Below are positions 33,789 to 46,260 of a stretch of DNA of 64,000 nt, piece after piece. The DNA lies in contig JAVGWX010000007.1 of NCBI GenBank assembly GCA_036924085.1, positions 98,752,641 to 98,816,640 of the forward strand, read 5' to 3'. The position numbers and the translations under genes were made by a program. The DNA comes from Ariolimax columbianus (taxonomy: Eukaryota > Mollusca > Gastropoda > Stylommatophora > Arionidae). How positions within the stretch are numbered: position 1 is the stretch's first letter; the number at the start of each line of letters is the position of its first letter. Below the pieces are notes generated by a model, which did no database searches, had not been told where the DNA came from, and worked only from the letters and a program-made list of their open reading frames with translations.

Positions 33789-36700
33789 TATTCTCGAATG
33801 GAATGCGAGATTAGGACAAATAAGAAGAGATGGGGTGAGTTAGAAAAGAGGCAGAAGAAAATAGGAGCGAATCAACAGAAAATTGAGGATATATTAAAGA
33901 AATTGCATTTGTGTAGTATTGTTCAGTATTCATGGTAGAAGATTCAATGGTTCAGGAGGTTGGCAAACATCTGTCAAAACAACACAATATGTTTGTAAAA
34001 ATTGATACTGGTGGTGATAAAATTGAGGATATAGAGGAGAAGGCAAAGATGATAGGTGACAGATGATAGATGAGAGGTTTCCATCTAAATGAGATAGAAC
34101 AGCAGGCTGTAGTGAAGTATATGGTTAATCATTGTATCAAACAAACATTGACACTAGTTAGGCATTTGAAGTATGAGACTAAAGATAGGACTAAAACAGG
34201 GTGCTATAGAGGAGGCAGTCAAAGGGGAGAGGCGGTCAGGGAAGTGTTGGGGTCAGAGGAGACTTGAGGTCAGGGAAGTGTGACATCAGTATTGGGATAG
34301 TAAATATAAAAATGATAAAGCAACAGCAAACATTGGAAAATTCCCAAAATAACAAACGAAAATGTTTTTATATAAATGTGAGAAGCATAGTAAATAAAAG
34401 AGAAGAATTGGAACTATATGTAGATAAGTAAAACCAGATATAATTGGATTAATATAATCATAGACATATGAGGACATTGCAGATATTGAACTTCAAATAG
34501 AGGAATGGGACGGCGTGGCCTAGTGGTTAAGTGGTACGGCTCACAATCTGAAGGTGCTGGGTTCGATCCCCATCACAGCACCGGCCGTTACCCCTTAGAA
34601 AATGCAGGAGGAAGCAGACCCTTACATAAAATGATTGCTGAAGTCGGATGCACTGGGCCGACAGGCGCAAAATAAAAACCACAGTGCAACGCACACCGCC
34701 TTGGTATACGAAAAAAAAAAAATAAATAAAAAGAGGGAAATACGATGTTAAGGAAAGATAAGGTAGTTGGAGGATAGAGTAAATAAAACTATAAAAGATG
34801 ATCTGTCATCTGGCAACAAAAAAGAAAGTGTATGAGGAATAGTAGATAGTGGGGGTGAAAAAAACAGGTGTTATAGTATGCTACAGGTGTCCTTCAGGTA
34901 CACAAGAGGAAGATGAGGAGCTAATTAGTAACATAAGAAAGGCTAGTGCAGGAAAATGATTATTAATGGGGGATTTCAATGTTCCTGAAATGAAATGGGG
35001 AATGGCAGAAGCATTTGCAGAATCAAACCCTTTTGTGAAGTGCATAACTGGCAATTTGTTGATTCAACATGTAGGGGAAGATGCCAGTAGCAAAAACATA
35101 CTCGATCTAATATTTGTTACAGAGAAAAATATGATTGAAAACGTGATCGTTGGGGAACTGTTTGGCTCAAGCGACCATCAGATCATCCGTTGGAATTTTA
35201 TAGCAAGAAGAGAAATAAACATTATCTCTCGAGCATACGACTACTCTAAGACAGATGTTCAGACGATGAAAGAGACAGCCAGCTACATAATCTGGAAAGA
35301 TATTGTCAGAGGAACAGATGTTGAAGAGTGGGAGAGTTTCAAAACAGTTTTAGAACAACTAAAAGTGGAATGTGTTCCATGTAGGGAGGTAAGCCCCAAG
35401 CAAATAAAGTGGATAACTAGATTTGTAATTAAATGTAAAAAAAATTAAAAATAAAGCATGGACAAAATATATAGAGGCCGGTAAATCGAAAGAAACATGT
35501 TAAAAATATTTGGACAAGCAAAACAAAGCTTACAAAGTGAATGAAACAGCAAAAAGACTTCGAAAAAACAACTCGATAACAGAATCAAGACTCATAGTAA
35601 AACCTTCTTTTCTTATGTTAAAAATAAACAAACAACGAAAGACAAAGTAGGCCCTCTCATAGATAGCACATGTAAAATAATAAGAGAAAATAGGGAGACA
35701 ATAAATCTTCTAAATCAATACTATGGCACGTTCTACACATAAGAAGACTGCTCCAAGATCCCAAAGCCTTTAGATATTGTCAAATGTGAAATGGATATAC
35801 TGTGATTTAAATCAATCTAGATTAAGGAGGAAATTATTTTTTAAAAATTGGAGGCATTAAAAGTGGATTAAATGCTATTTGAAATTAGAGACCTACTAGC
35901 AAAACCATTGGCTATAATATGTTCTCAATCACTTGCAAAAGGGATTGTTCAATGGTATGTGAAAGATGCAGGAGTAATCCCCTTATTCAAAAAGGGTTAA
36001 AAAAAACAGATCAAGCAAATTATACACCGATAAGTTTAACGAGCATAGTATGTAAATTGTTAGAGTCAATAATCAAAGAAAACATTGTAATGCATTTAGA
36101 CAAATTTAATCTAATCAGCAATAGTCAGCATGGGTTTACTAGGAGGAGATCGTGCTTAACACATCTTTTGGAATTCATGAAGGAGGTTATTAAAATGATA
36201 GATAAGGGGGAACCTGTGGATGTTATTTATCTAGATTTTGCAAAGGCCTTTGATAGAGTTCAGCATGAAGATTATTTTAAAAGTTAAAATCACATGGAAT
36301 AGGTGGGGAGATGAATTGAATGAATTGAAAATTGGTTAACGGGAAGAAGGCAGAGAGTGGGCATAAATAAGGAGTACTCTGACGGGCGTGACGTAAAAAG
36401 TGGAGTGCCACAGAGCTCGATTTTGGGTCCAATATTGTTCTTGAAATACATATAAAACGATTTGAACAATGATATAGGATCCATGATTGAAAAAGTTGCG
36501 GTCGACTCAAAACTATGCAGAAGTGTCTCATCTATAGCAGAAGTGGATATATTGAGGTCGGATTTAAATACAATTCGAGACTGGTCTGTAAGATGGCAAA
36601 TGGAGTTTAATATAGATAAATGTTCAGACATCCACATGGGTAGATCCAATATGGACCATAATTACCGAATGGGCGAGAACAATATTAGAATGATAGATAA

Positions 36701-37333
36701 AGAAAGAGACCTAGGTGTTATAATAGAGCATATAGGAAAGGTGAGTGAGCAAGTCCAGTAGAAGTGAAAAGGGCAAATGCAATGTTAGGTATGATAAAAA
36801 GAAATATTAAACATAAGAGCAAGGAGGTGATAGCCAAATTGCATAAAACATTAGTTAGACCTAGATTGGAGGACTGTGTACATGTGTGGAGTCCTTATCA
36901 TTGAGGAAATGTAAATATGCTGGAAAAGATACACAGAAGAGAGACAAATCTGATATTGCAATTTCAGAATTATAGATACAAGGAAAGATTCGATGTGACT
37001 AAATACAGGTTTATAAGATAATCACAGGAAAGGTTTAATTAGACTAACAATTAAAAAAAAAATACAACTACCAACGAGAACAAGAGGGCACAGATAGAAA
37101 TTAGCTAAAGAAAGGTTCAGATTGGATATTAGGAAATATTTTGTTAATCAGAGTGTGGTGAATGCTTTGGAATGCATTGTCACAGGAAGTAGTGGAGGCA
37201 GAGATAGTTAATGCATTTGAGAATAGATTGGAAGCGCATAGCTTTTAGAGCATGGTAATGCAAATGTAACTGGTTGTGTACAGACTTTGATGAGTCTTCT
37301 AAACCAGTTTAAAAACCGTGAAGTTAAATTAAC
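33789..37333 (+). pseudogene. Nearly full-span but decayed CR1-like LINE
   Basis: In order: a Lys/Glu/Gln-rich, possibly ORF1-like stretch (KKRWGELEKRQKKIG at about 33820); an endonuclease start broken by a SINE; then the endonuclease at 34960-35220 (LLMGDFNVPEMKWGMAEAFA, NILDLIFVTEKNM, GELFGSSDHQIIRWNF, with the GDFN and SDH catalytic motifs). The RT spans 35919-36287 (NYTPISLTSIVCKLLESI, SQHGFTRRRSCLTHLLEFM, DVIYLDFAKAFDRVQH) and continues past stops: KSGVPQSSILGPILF, IRDWSVRWQMEFNIDKCSDI, KERDLGVIIEH, LVRPRLEDCVHVWSPYH. Its 3' UTR matches the 19.4 and 48.4 kb copies. Numerous stops and frameshifts make it inactive. The FADD box is decayed (near KVAVDSKLC). Confidence 0.88.
34509..34733 (+). 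mobile_element. tRNA-derived SINE (family A), inserted in CR1-like LINE
   Basis: The tRNA-like head has an A box TGGCCTAGTGG (34516-34526) and a B box GGTTCGATCCC (34560-34570). A body follows with TGCTGAAGTCGGATGCACTG, GGCGCAAAATAAAA and a conserved CAACGCACACCGC. It ends in an A-rich tail (AAAAAAAAAAAATAAATAAA). It splits the LINE's endonuclease codons. It is transcribed by RNA polymerase III in such families and mobilised by LINE machinery in trans. A second copy is at 42326-42583. Confidence 0.92.
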
Positions 37334-37334
37334 A

Positions 37335-37418
37335 GATATACTTGTCGCAATATTGCCGTTAAACTGCTCAACAGAGATGTATGTCGCAAAATTGTCGTTA
37401 AGCTGCATAATAGAGATA
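37335..37418. repeat. 39-bp satellite, short block between two LINE insertions
   Basis: Two units (ATTGCCGTTAAACTGCTCAA, ATTGTCGTTAAGCTGCATAA) of the satellite at 39.45-41.09 kb lie between the CR1-like LINE and the opposite-strand LINE. Confidence 0.85.
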
Positions 37419-37423
37419 ATAAT

Positions 37424-39400
37424 AATAATGTTCGCTTAGGCGTCTGAGGCCCGTTGCTTCGGTCGGCCACATCCATGACCCACAGATGTGGCGTAGCAGA
37501 GATGGAGGTTGATATCTGCTGGAACCATACCGTGCGGGGGCGGCCCCTTCTGCGCTTACATCTAGTCGGGGGAAGTCTTTTGGCACTGAGGAACGACTTG
37601 TGCAGTATCTTGTGTGCCGGGGTTGCCTGGACCAGCCGTACAAAATGATCGAACAATGAAACTCGGAGACGGTAAAGTGTTTCTCAGATTGGGAGTAGAC
37701 GTGTTTTGGCGGAGACCTTTACGTTGCGGATGTAGTCATGCCATCTGATGCGCAGGATACGCCGCTGGTTGCGCATGTAGAAGTCCTCTAGTCTCAACAT
37801 GTCGTTTTTCAACAATGTCCACATTTCGAAGGCGTAGAGCAGGACCTGAACAACGCAGGACTGGTTTATCCGGATTTTTGTCTCAAAGGAAATCTTGCCG
37901 TTACTCCACACACGTCGGAGGTCGTGCAGACACAGCTAGTAAGATCCGCCTTGACATATCGGGACCGCTGCGCCCATCAGATGATATCAAGCTACCGAAG
38001 TAGATGAATTCGTTGATGCACTCCGCAGTGTGACATTGGGTTTCGATACCCTGGGGTGCTGTGTCGGAAACAAAGGCTCTGAACTTTGGTCTTGGTCCAG
38101 GATATAGACAAGCCTACGAAACGGGCGTTTCACTGTCTAGCATTTTGAGAGAGCGCTGAAGCGGAGAGCTGTCTGTGCCGAACAGCACAATGAGGTTCGC
38201 GCAGACGAGATCAGTGATAGTTGACTGATCTATAGCGGTACCCTCTTGGTGCACTACGAGGCGGTCCAGAAGTCAGTCAACGGCCCTGCAGAATGAGTCG
38301 TAAGCAAGAACACATCCCTGTCTGCCACCGGAAGTCGTGGAGAGTCTGTCAGAAAGAGTTCCACCCAGCCGAATTCTGGCGCCGGTGTCCTTGTGTAGCT
38401 CCTTGATCAGGTTGAACGGGGGGAGAGGGGGGGGGGGTTCCTTATTCTCTGGAGGGCTCTCCATAGAGCCGGCCGATCAACCGAGTCGAAGGCGAACTTC
38501 AAGTCCACGTATGAAGCGCACAAGGGCGATTGAATGCGCAGTAGAATGCGGCTCAGAGCAAGAATAGCGTTAGTTGAAGAACGGCCCTGGGTGAAGGCAG
38601 GCTGTTGTGGACGGCGTTTTGTGCTCAAAAAAGGCTTGAGTCTGGCCAGTAGCACGTGAGCAAACACCTTCCCCGGAACAGAGAGTAGTGTTATAGGCCT
38701 GTCATTACTGCAGTCTTTGCGACACCCCCTTGCCATTGACCAGGGAGACGACGATTCCATCGCGCCAGTCGGTGGGACCTGTCCCGTCCTCCATACTTGC
38801 AGGAATAAGTGATGGAGGGTAGCGCTGATCGGGTCGATGGCGTGTTTCAACAGCTCCGGTGGAATGAGATCCGGTCCAGCCGTTCGTCCATCTCTGAGTT
38901 TCCGGATGGCGGCAAAGACTTCAGCCATGGTATGGCGGGGTTGGGGGTACGATGTTGGTTTCTGTATCTAAAGGAGGATCTGGAGATTCAGCAGAAAGAT
39001 CTGCAGATGGTCTGCCGGGGTCTTTGTCTATGACAAGAATAGTACCATTGCCCCACAGAGAGCATGTCGTAAAAGGCGACTAACTGTGTGACATGGTACA
39101 ACACCGGCCATGGTTAGGTAGTTTGTTTAGAGCAGCATATATGGCGCATAACAGGCTGCGGGTCTACTTTGCTCTAGTGTCTGAGTCTATTAAGATGGAC
39201 TGGCACATCGGTTAACCACCCTCCGTAAGTGCTTGTCCCAACGCAGCGGAGTATTAAGCTGCTCGAGCCTAGCCCGCTAAGCAGGAAACCCTTCTAACGG
39301 CTACATCCAGCTCATAACAGAGCTGGGACCTGCACAGGGGCATCTGTCTCTGTAGAAGTACAGGTCGACTAAGAACTAGGAAGTAGATCGGGACATGTCG
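37424..39400 (-). pseudogene. Decayed LINE (RT) inserted in the 39-bp satellite
   Basis: The minus strand reads, from high to low coordinates: AIRKLRDGRTAGPDLIPPEL, VPGKVFAHVLLARLKPFL, AFTQGRSSTNAILALSRILL, CASYVDLKFAFDSVDRPALW; then GGRQGCVLA; then the thumb region FETKIRINQSCVVQVLLYAF, EMWTLLKNDMLRLEDF, RRILRIRWHDYIRNVKV; and finally the C-terminus FVRLVQATPAHKILHKSF. The tail on the minus strand is (ATT)n at about 37420-37432. The catalytic FADD box is missing or decayed and frameshifts are many. Upstream (39000-39400) is probable linker or 5' sequence with CATGTCGTAAAAGGCGACTA, a block I associate with LINE 5' regions. Confidence 0.85.
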
Positions 39401-39449
39401 ATGCCGGTAAATGCGTGTAGTGCTCCTTGCACCTGCTGGCTACCACAGT

Positions 39450-41090
39450 CAAATATCATTGTCGTTAAGCTACTCAACAGAGATGCATGTCACAGTATTG
39501 TCGTTAAGCTACTCAACAGAGATGCATGTCACAGTATTGTCGTTAAGCTACTCAACAGAGATGCATGTCACAGTATTGTCGTTAAGCTACTCAACAGAGA
39601 TGCATGTCACAGTATTGTCGTTAAGCTACTCAACAGAGATGCATGTCACAGTATTGTCGTTAAGCTACTCAACAGAGATGCATGTCACAGTATTGTCGTT
39701 AAGCTACTCAACAGAGATGCATGTCACAGTATTGTCGTTAAGCTACTCAACAGAGATGCATGTCACAGTATTGTCGTTAAGCTACTCAACAGAGATGCAT
39801 GTCACAGTATTGTCGTTAAAAGTTGTTCAACAGAGATGCATGTCACAGTATTGTCGTTAAGCTACTCAACAGAGATGCATGTCACAGTATTGTCGTTAAG
39901 CTACTCAACAGAGATGCATGTCACAGTATTGTCGTTAAGCTACTCAACAGAGATGCATGTCACAGTATTGTCGTTAAGCTACTCAACAGAGATGCATGTC
40001 ACAGTATTGTCGTTAAGCTACTCAACATAGATGCTTGTCACAGTATTGTCGTTAAGCTACTCAACAGAGATGCATGTCACAGTATTGTCGTTAAGCTTCT
40101 CAACAGAGATGCATGTCACAGTATTGTCGTTAAGCTACTCAACAGAGATGCATGTCACAGTATTGTCGTTAAGCTACTCAACAGAGATGCATGTCACAGT
40201 ATTGTCGTTAAGCTACTCAACAGAGATGCATGTCACAGTATTGTCGTTAAGCTACTCAACAGAGATGCATGTCACAGTATTGTCGTTAAGCTACTCAACA
40301 GAGATGCATGTCACAGTATTGTCGTTAAGCTACTCAACAGATATGCATGTCACAGTATTGTCGTTTACATACTCAACAGAGATGCATGTCACAGTATTGT
40401 CGTTAAGCTTCTCAAAAGAGATGCATGTCACGGTATTGTCGTTAAGCTTCTCAAAAGAGATGCATGTCAGAGTATTGTCGTTAAGCTACTCAACAGAGAT
40501 GCATGTCACAGTATTGTCGTTAAGCTACTCAACAGAGATGCATGTCACAGTATTGTCGTTAAGTTACTCAACAGAGATGCATGTCACAGTATTGTCGTTA
40601 AGCTACTCAACAGAGATTCATGTCACAGTATTGTCGTTAAGCTTCTCAAAAGAGATGCATGTCACAGTATTGTCGTTAAGTTTCTCAAAAGAGATGCATG
40701 TCACAGTATTGTCGTTAAGCTTCTCAAAAGAGATGCATGTCACAGTATTGTCGTTAAGCTACTCAACAGAGATGCATGTCACAGTATTGTCGTTAAGCTA
40801 CTCAACAGAGATGCATGTCACAGTATTGTCGTTAAGCTACTCAACAGAGATGCATGTCACAGTATTGTCGTTAAGCTACTCAACAGAGATGCATGTCACA
40901 GTATTGTCGTTAAGCTACTCAACAGAGATGCATGTCACAGTATTGTCGTTAAGCTACTCAACAGAGATGCATGTCACAGTATTGTCGTTAAGCTACTCAA
41001 CAAAGATGCATGTCACAGTATTGTCGTTAAGCTACTCAACAGAGATGCATGTCACAGTATTGTCGTTAAGCTGCTCAACAGAGATATATG
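39450..41090. repeat. 39-bp satellite, about 42 copies
   Basis: The unit is AGCTACTCAACAGAGATGCA followed by TGTCACAGTATTGTCGTTA. Some copies have TTCTCAAAAGAG; these cluster at 40400-40460 and 40640-40740, suggesting block duplication. One unit near 39815 is altered (GTTAAAAGTTGTTCAAC). Open frames of up to 422 codons are produced by the 39-bp period and are not genes. Confidence 0.98.
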
Positions 41091-41094
41091 AAAG

Positions 41095-41644
41095 CAAACT
41101 GATCTCTTTTTTCATTTGCTAGTGATTTGATGATACATCATCTGGTTTGCAAATTCAAGAGGTCAAATTGTAAACTGTTCAAGTGACTTTAATATTACAT
41201 AATTTAACCCACGTCTCAATCTTCGTGTAGAATTAATAGGTTATAACGGAACACGATTTTACTGTAGTTTTCTAATGGTTACTGTAGAATAATCTGGAGT
41301 GTCTCCTTATATGGCTCCGCAGAACAGTACGCCACCTGCCGAGAGCAACCGCACAAAGCACGTACTCCATGGCTCCAGCGATTAAACCAAGGATCTCCGA
41401 ACAAAAATGGCCATATTGAACCCAGACAGTCGCAGCTTGAATTCGAACCACGACAGTCTGAACACGAGGCAAACGGCTTGATCACTTCACCACGGAGACA
41501 CACCCCCCCCCCCCCTTTTCCTTTCACAACTCGCTAGACATAAAATTGTACAACACATGTTAGATAATTTTATTTGCAAACAATAATTTGAATTTTCATT
41601 ACCCCCAACATTTTAATTGTTACCTCATTGTTACCGTAATCCCT
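41095..41644. other. Unassigned intron DNA
   Basis: No gene or repeat family recognised. A C-run of about 14 bases lies near 41503-41516. Confidence 0.4.
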
Positions 41645-41775
41645 GCTATAGAATTTCAAACTAGAAAATTACCGGCTGGGATTTCAAACTAGAAAATTAC
41701 CGGCTGGGATTTCAAACTAGAAAATTACCGGCTGGGATTTCAAACTAGAATATTAACGGCTGGGATTTCAAGATT
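41645..41775. repeat. 28-bp repeat, 4 copies
   Basis: The unit contains GGGATTTCAAACTAGAAAAT and TACCGGCT. The last copies vary (AATATTAACGGC). Confidence 0.95.
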
Positions 41776-41884
41776 AATGTCAACAGCCCGCAGAATATTT
41801 GAAATGAACAACCGGAGAGAAGATTCCTCCTGAGTTAATCCCCTGATTGGGACAAACTGCATCAAGCAGATTCCAACATCCAAA

Positions 41885-42640
41885 TAGCACACATATATCA
41901 TTCACACACATATGCTGCACACACATACCACACACACACATGCGACACATACACGTACAGCACAGACATGCGACACTCACACACACATACCACACACACA
42001 TACAACGGGAAGGAAGACTAACCGCATACCACATACACACACGCACACACACACATACACATGCGATACACACACATACACATACCACACACATACGACG
42101 GGAAGGAAGACTAACGTCATACCACACCCACACACACATACCACACACACATACCACACACACATACCACACACACACACATACCACACCCACATACCAC
42201 ACACACATAAAACGGGAAGGAAGACTAACCGCATACCACACACACACACACACACATATACCACACACACATACCACATACACATACGATGGGAAGGAAG
42301 ACTAACATCATACCACACACAAGTGGACGGCGTGGCCTAGTGGTTAAGTGACACGGCTAACAAGCAGAAGGTGCTGGGTTCGATCCCCATTACAGCACCG
42401 GCCGTTACCCCGGGGAAGCAAACCCTTAGAAAATGCAGGAGGAAGCAGACCCTTACATAAAAATGCATGCTGAAGTCGGATGCACTGGGCCAACAGGCGC
42501 AAAATAAAAACATAGTGCAACGCACACCGCTTTGCGGATTAGAGAAATAAGGCGAACGCAAAAAAAATAAAAATAAAATAAAATACCACACACACACACA
42601 CATGCGACACTGGCACACACATACCACACACACACATACG
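41885..42640. repeat. CA-rich microsatellite region with an embedded larger repeat
   Basis: Runs of ACACACATACCACACAC alternate with four or five copies of a GGGAAGGAAGACTAAC marker (about 42008, 42097, 42215, 42290 and 42645), defining a compound repeat of roughly 75-120 bp. A SINE (42326-42583) interrupts it. Confidence 0.92.
42326..42583 (+). mobile_element. tRNA-derived SINE (family A) with target-site duplication
   Basis: Same architecture as the copy at 34.5 kb: A box TGGCCTAGTGG, B box GGTTCGATCCC, body TGCTGAAGTCGGATGCACTG, CAACGCACACCGC and an A-rich tail. It has an extra GGGGAAGCAAACCC segment after the tRNA-like head. TACCACACACA occurs at 42311-42321 and 42584-42594, consistent with an 11-bp target duplication, though the host DNA is itself ACAC-rich. 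Confidence 0.93.
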
Positions 42641-42659
42641 ACGGGAAGGAAGACTAACG

Positions 42660-43204
42660 TCTGGTCAGGCCCAACATACTGATCAAATAAGTTAGTTAGT
42701 TTCGGGAATAACATACTGGACAAGATCATCACCGTGGCTTCCTCGTAGTCCTTCCTGGAAACGGGCTATTTGCATGGCAGCACAGCTAACAAAGTGAGGG
42801 ATCGACGTGATCCCCAGTAGTAGTGACCGACACACGGATGAAGCCAAGCATAATACAACCACCCGGAAGACCCCGGTCCACTTTCATCAACACGCTCGGG
42901 ATGTGAGGAAAGCTAAGACAACCTGTCACTTAACCTCCTTTTTAGGGCGCACAAAAGAGTAATCCTACTCATTGTCGGCATTCAATATCTTTGGGGAAGC
43001 GACCGATTTCCATTCCACGAACACGACCAAACCATCTCAGTCCTCGATGCCTAAAAGAGTTTTCGTGCTTTGGAGACCGGTTCGAGAATTCAACTCTGCA
43101 TTTGTCACTCTGTTTCGTCGCGTAATTCCAAGAATGTGTGGCATGCACCGTAGAAACAATTTATTAAGCCTGTGTCGTGGGGAGAGGAGACTGCAGCACG
43201 GTCA
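42660..43204. other. Unassigned intron DNA
   Basis: One 121-codon open frame (42972-43337) runs into the next minisatellite. No recognised motif. Confidence 0.4.
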
Positions 43205-43955
43205 GGGAAAACATACTGATCAGATGATGTTAGTCAAAGTCAAGACGTCAAGTGAACATACTGATCAGATGATGTTAGTCAAAGTCAAGACGTCAAGTGA
43301 ACATACTGATCAGATGATGTTAGTCAAAGTCAAGTGAACATACTGATCAGATAATGTTAGTCAAAATCAAGTGAACATACCGATCATATGATGTTAGTCA
43401 AAGTCAAGTGAACATACTGATCAGATGATGTTAGTCAAAGTCGAGTGAACATACCGATCAGATGATGTTAGTAAAAGTCAAGTGAACATACTGATCAGAT
43501 GATGTTAGTCAAAGTCAAGTGAACATACTGATCAGATAATGTTAGTCAAAATCAAGTGAACATACCGATCATATGATGTTAGTCAAAGTCAAGTGAACAT
43601 ACTGATCAGATGATGTTAGTCAAAGTCGAGTGAACATACCGATCAGATGATGTTAGTAAAAGTCAAGTGAACATACTGATCAGATGATGTTAGTCAAAGT
43701 CAAGAAGTCAAGTGAACATACTGATCAGATGATGCTAGTCAAAGTCAAGTGAACATACTGATCAGATGATGTTAGTCAAAGTCAAGTGAACATACTGATC
43801 AGATGATGTTAGTCAAAGTCAAGTGAACATACCGATCAGATGATGTTAGTCAAAGTCAAGTGAACATACTGATCAGATGATGTTAGTCAAAGTCAAGAAG
43901 TCAAGTGAACATATTGATCAGATGATGTTAGTCAAAGTCAAGTGAACATACTGAT
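43205..43955. repeat. 37-bp minisatellite with 185-bp higher-order repeat
   Basis: The unit is GTGAACATACTGATCAGATG followed by ATGTTAGTCAAAGTCAA. About 20 copies. A run of five distinguishable variants (ATAATG/AAATCAA, CCGATCATATG, GTCGAG, TAAAAGTC and standard) is repeated with a 185-bp shift (43349 versus 43534). Some units have an extra GACGTCAA or GAAGTCAA. Confidence 0.97.
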
Positions 43956-44352
43956 GCAGAGCTCACCTCACTTCTATGCAGGTCTGTCTGGAAACATACT
44001 GTTTCATGACAATCTGACTAACGAGGTGGAAATCGACGTACTCCTCGTAGTAGTGAGCACCACTCAGATGAAGCCAAGCATACTATAACAGCCTGGAGGA
44101 CCAACAACAAACAAGAAGATGACGACGACGACAAAAGCAAGCCTGTGCTATTGTTTGCAATGAGTTGCCAAAGTATTGACATCGTGTAGAAGCATGCTGA
44201 CGACACAAGCATTGTACACCATAGACTTGGTTTGAGTTGTTTCTGGTTTTCCCAAACACACGCTGTGAGACGAGGGTATGTGGCACCAGGTATGACAATA
44301 TTATTGGGTCCCGAGAGAGAAAGAAAGAGCCTGTCATTGACGAGGGACCTCT
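43956..44352. other. Unassigned intron DNA
   Basis: Nothing recognised. A short GACGACGACGAC run lies near 44119. Confidence 0.4.
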
Positions 44353-44490
44353 ATGTGAATTAGTGCAGATCTGCCAATTCATAATTTTCTACCTCGGGTA
44401 TGTGTATTAGTGCAGATCTGCCAATTCATAATTATCGACCTCAGGCATGTGAATTAGTGCAGAGCTGCCAATTCATAATTATCGACCTTA
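44353..44490. repeat. 47-bp repeat, 3 copies
   Basis: AGTGCAGATCTGCCAATTCA recurs at 44362, 44409 and 44456, each followed by TAATTWTCKACCT. Confidence 0.95.
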
Positions 44491-44799
44491 CGAGGTGGTG
44501 TTGCATGTTTGTTCCTGTCCAAGCACATTTGTTTAGTTGAGACATACCACTTAGACACACACACATACAGCACACAGCTAATGAAATCTCATATTTGTAC
44601 TCGATAAACTTGTAATTAAGCTCGCATATTTGGCCTCGGGACACGTTTCATTAGAACACAATTTGCTGACGTGAATAGCGGTCTTTATCGAAAAAAGCAG
44701 AACAGACATCAATCACTTTCTTGACAGATAAAACATCAATGAATTTCCTACATGATTAAACACTGATGACTTCCGTACCAGAACAAAACAACATTCTTG
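44491..44799. other. Unassigned intron DNA
   Basis: Nothing recognised. Confidence 0.4.
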
Positions 44800-45600
44800 T
44801 AACAGATACGCCACCAGAATCCTTCCCTAACAGACACACCACCAGAATCCTTCCCTAACAGATACACCACCAGAATCCTTCCCTAACAGATACACCACAA
44901 GATCTCCCCTAACAGATACAACAGATACAACACCAGAATCCTTCCCTAACAGATACAACACCAGAATCCTCCCCTAACAGATACACCACCAGATCTCCCC
45001 TAACAGATACACCACCAGATCTCCCCTAACAGATACAACAGTAGATCTCCCCTAACAGATACACCACCAGAATTCTTCCCTAACAGATACAACACCAGAA
45101 TCCTCCCCTAACAGATACACCACCAGATCTCCCCTAACAGATACAACAGTAGATCTCCCTAACAGATACAACACCATAATCCTTCCCTAACAGATACACC
45201 ACCAGATCTCCCCTAACAGATACAACAGTAGATCTCCCCTAACAGATACAACAGTAGATCTCCCCTAACAGATACAACACCAGAATCCTTCCCTAACAGA
45301 TACAACACCAGATCTCCCCTAACAGATACAACACCAGATCTCCCCTAACAGATACAACACCAGATCTCCCCAAACAGATACAACACCAGAATCCTCCCCT
45401 AACAGATACAACAGTAGATCTCCCCTAACATATACAACACCAGATCTCCCCTAACAGATACAATACCAGACCTCCCCTAACAGATACACCACAGATCTCC
45501 CCTAAATGATACACCACCAGAATCCTCCCCTAACAGATACACCACCAGATCTCCCCTAACAGATACAACACCAGATCTCCCCTATCAAATACAACACCTA
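44800..45600. repeat. Minisatellite with mixed unit types (about 22-28 bp)
   Basis: CTAACAGATACAACACCAG recurs about 30 times, followed by one of two linkers: AATCCTTCCC / AATCCTCCCC or ATCTCCC. A third type has ACAGTAGATCTCCC. The types are interspersed. Confidence 0.95.
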
Positions 45601-45639
45601 CGTCTCCTCTAGAAGATTGCTGTTGTTCGTCCATCATAG

Positions 45640-46260
45640 TTGATGAGGATCACTATGTCTACATTCCCTTTTCGCATGTTCCAAGATGACTTAATAAGCC
45701 AATCGGAGCCCTGAATTGTCTGTGGCATTTAGTACAAAGAAATAGGACACCACTTACCACTGGAGTTGAAGTAGAGTTGATGTTAGCAGACTTGTAAAGC
45801 GATCATCTATGTATAGGTTCATTTATTCTTAATGCCTCTTGTCTCTGAACACCCTCAGCAACAGTGCTGAACCAGGCTGTAAGATTGGTTGCGATTATTT
45901 CCCAGTCATCACTGGACCAATGATTTCCTAGTGTCCTTGCAAAGCTCTCTTGCCATTTTGCAGTTCATCAAACAGCAGCTCTTTTGGTAAACGTTGATCC
46001 GATATGCGTACCATATCGCCAGCCCATCTCAGCTGTGCTGTGTATATTGGACATGCCCGATCGAGCTAACACATCTTTATTTGGCACTATGTCATGCCAT
46101 CTAATCCTGCGTAGTTTTCGCAGGCAGTGCACGTGAAAGTGATTTAATCTCCCAACAAGACGACTATAGACTATCCAGGTCTCACACGCATCATTTATTT
46201 CTTCAAACAGAATAGCATGAAAAGCTGCCCTGTCAGACAGAAAACAGATTGTAGCAGGAC
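45640..46260 (-). pseudogene. LINE 3' fragment with C-terminal zinc finger
   Basis: The minus strand reads CETWIVYSRLVGRLNHFHVH, CLRKLRRIRWHDIVPNKDVL, ARSGMSNIHS, then KWQESFARTLGNHWSSDDWE and a zinc-finger-like CTKCHRQFRAPIGLLSHLGT. The order and finger match the LINE type at 15.3-18.9 kb, but the sequence is clearly a different subfamily. 5'-truncated, with frameshifts. Confidence 0.82.

Noticed and set aside
34509..34580. Possible tRNA gene (A and B boxes)
   Set aside because: The tRNA-like head is followed by a shared SINE body and A-rich tail and occurs again at 42326, so it is a SINE, not a functional tRNA gene.
39411..41122. Very long open frames (up to 422 codons) with repeated 13-residue units
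   Set aside because: They arise from a 39-bp satellite whose length is divisible by three and whose unit lacks stops in several frames. Two overlapping plus-strand frames are equally open, and there is no other coding signature.
41847..42340. Histidine/threonine-rich and cysteine/valine-rich open frames
   Set aside because: Direct consequence of CA-rich microsatellite DNA on both strands.
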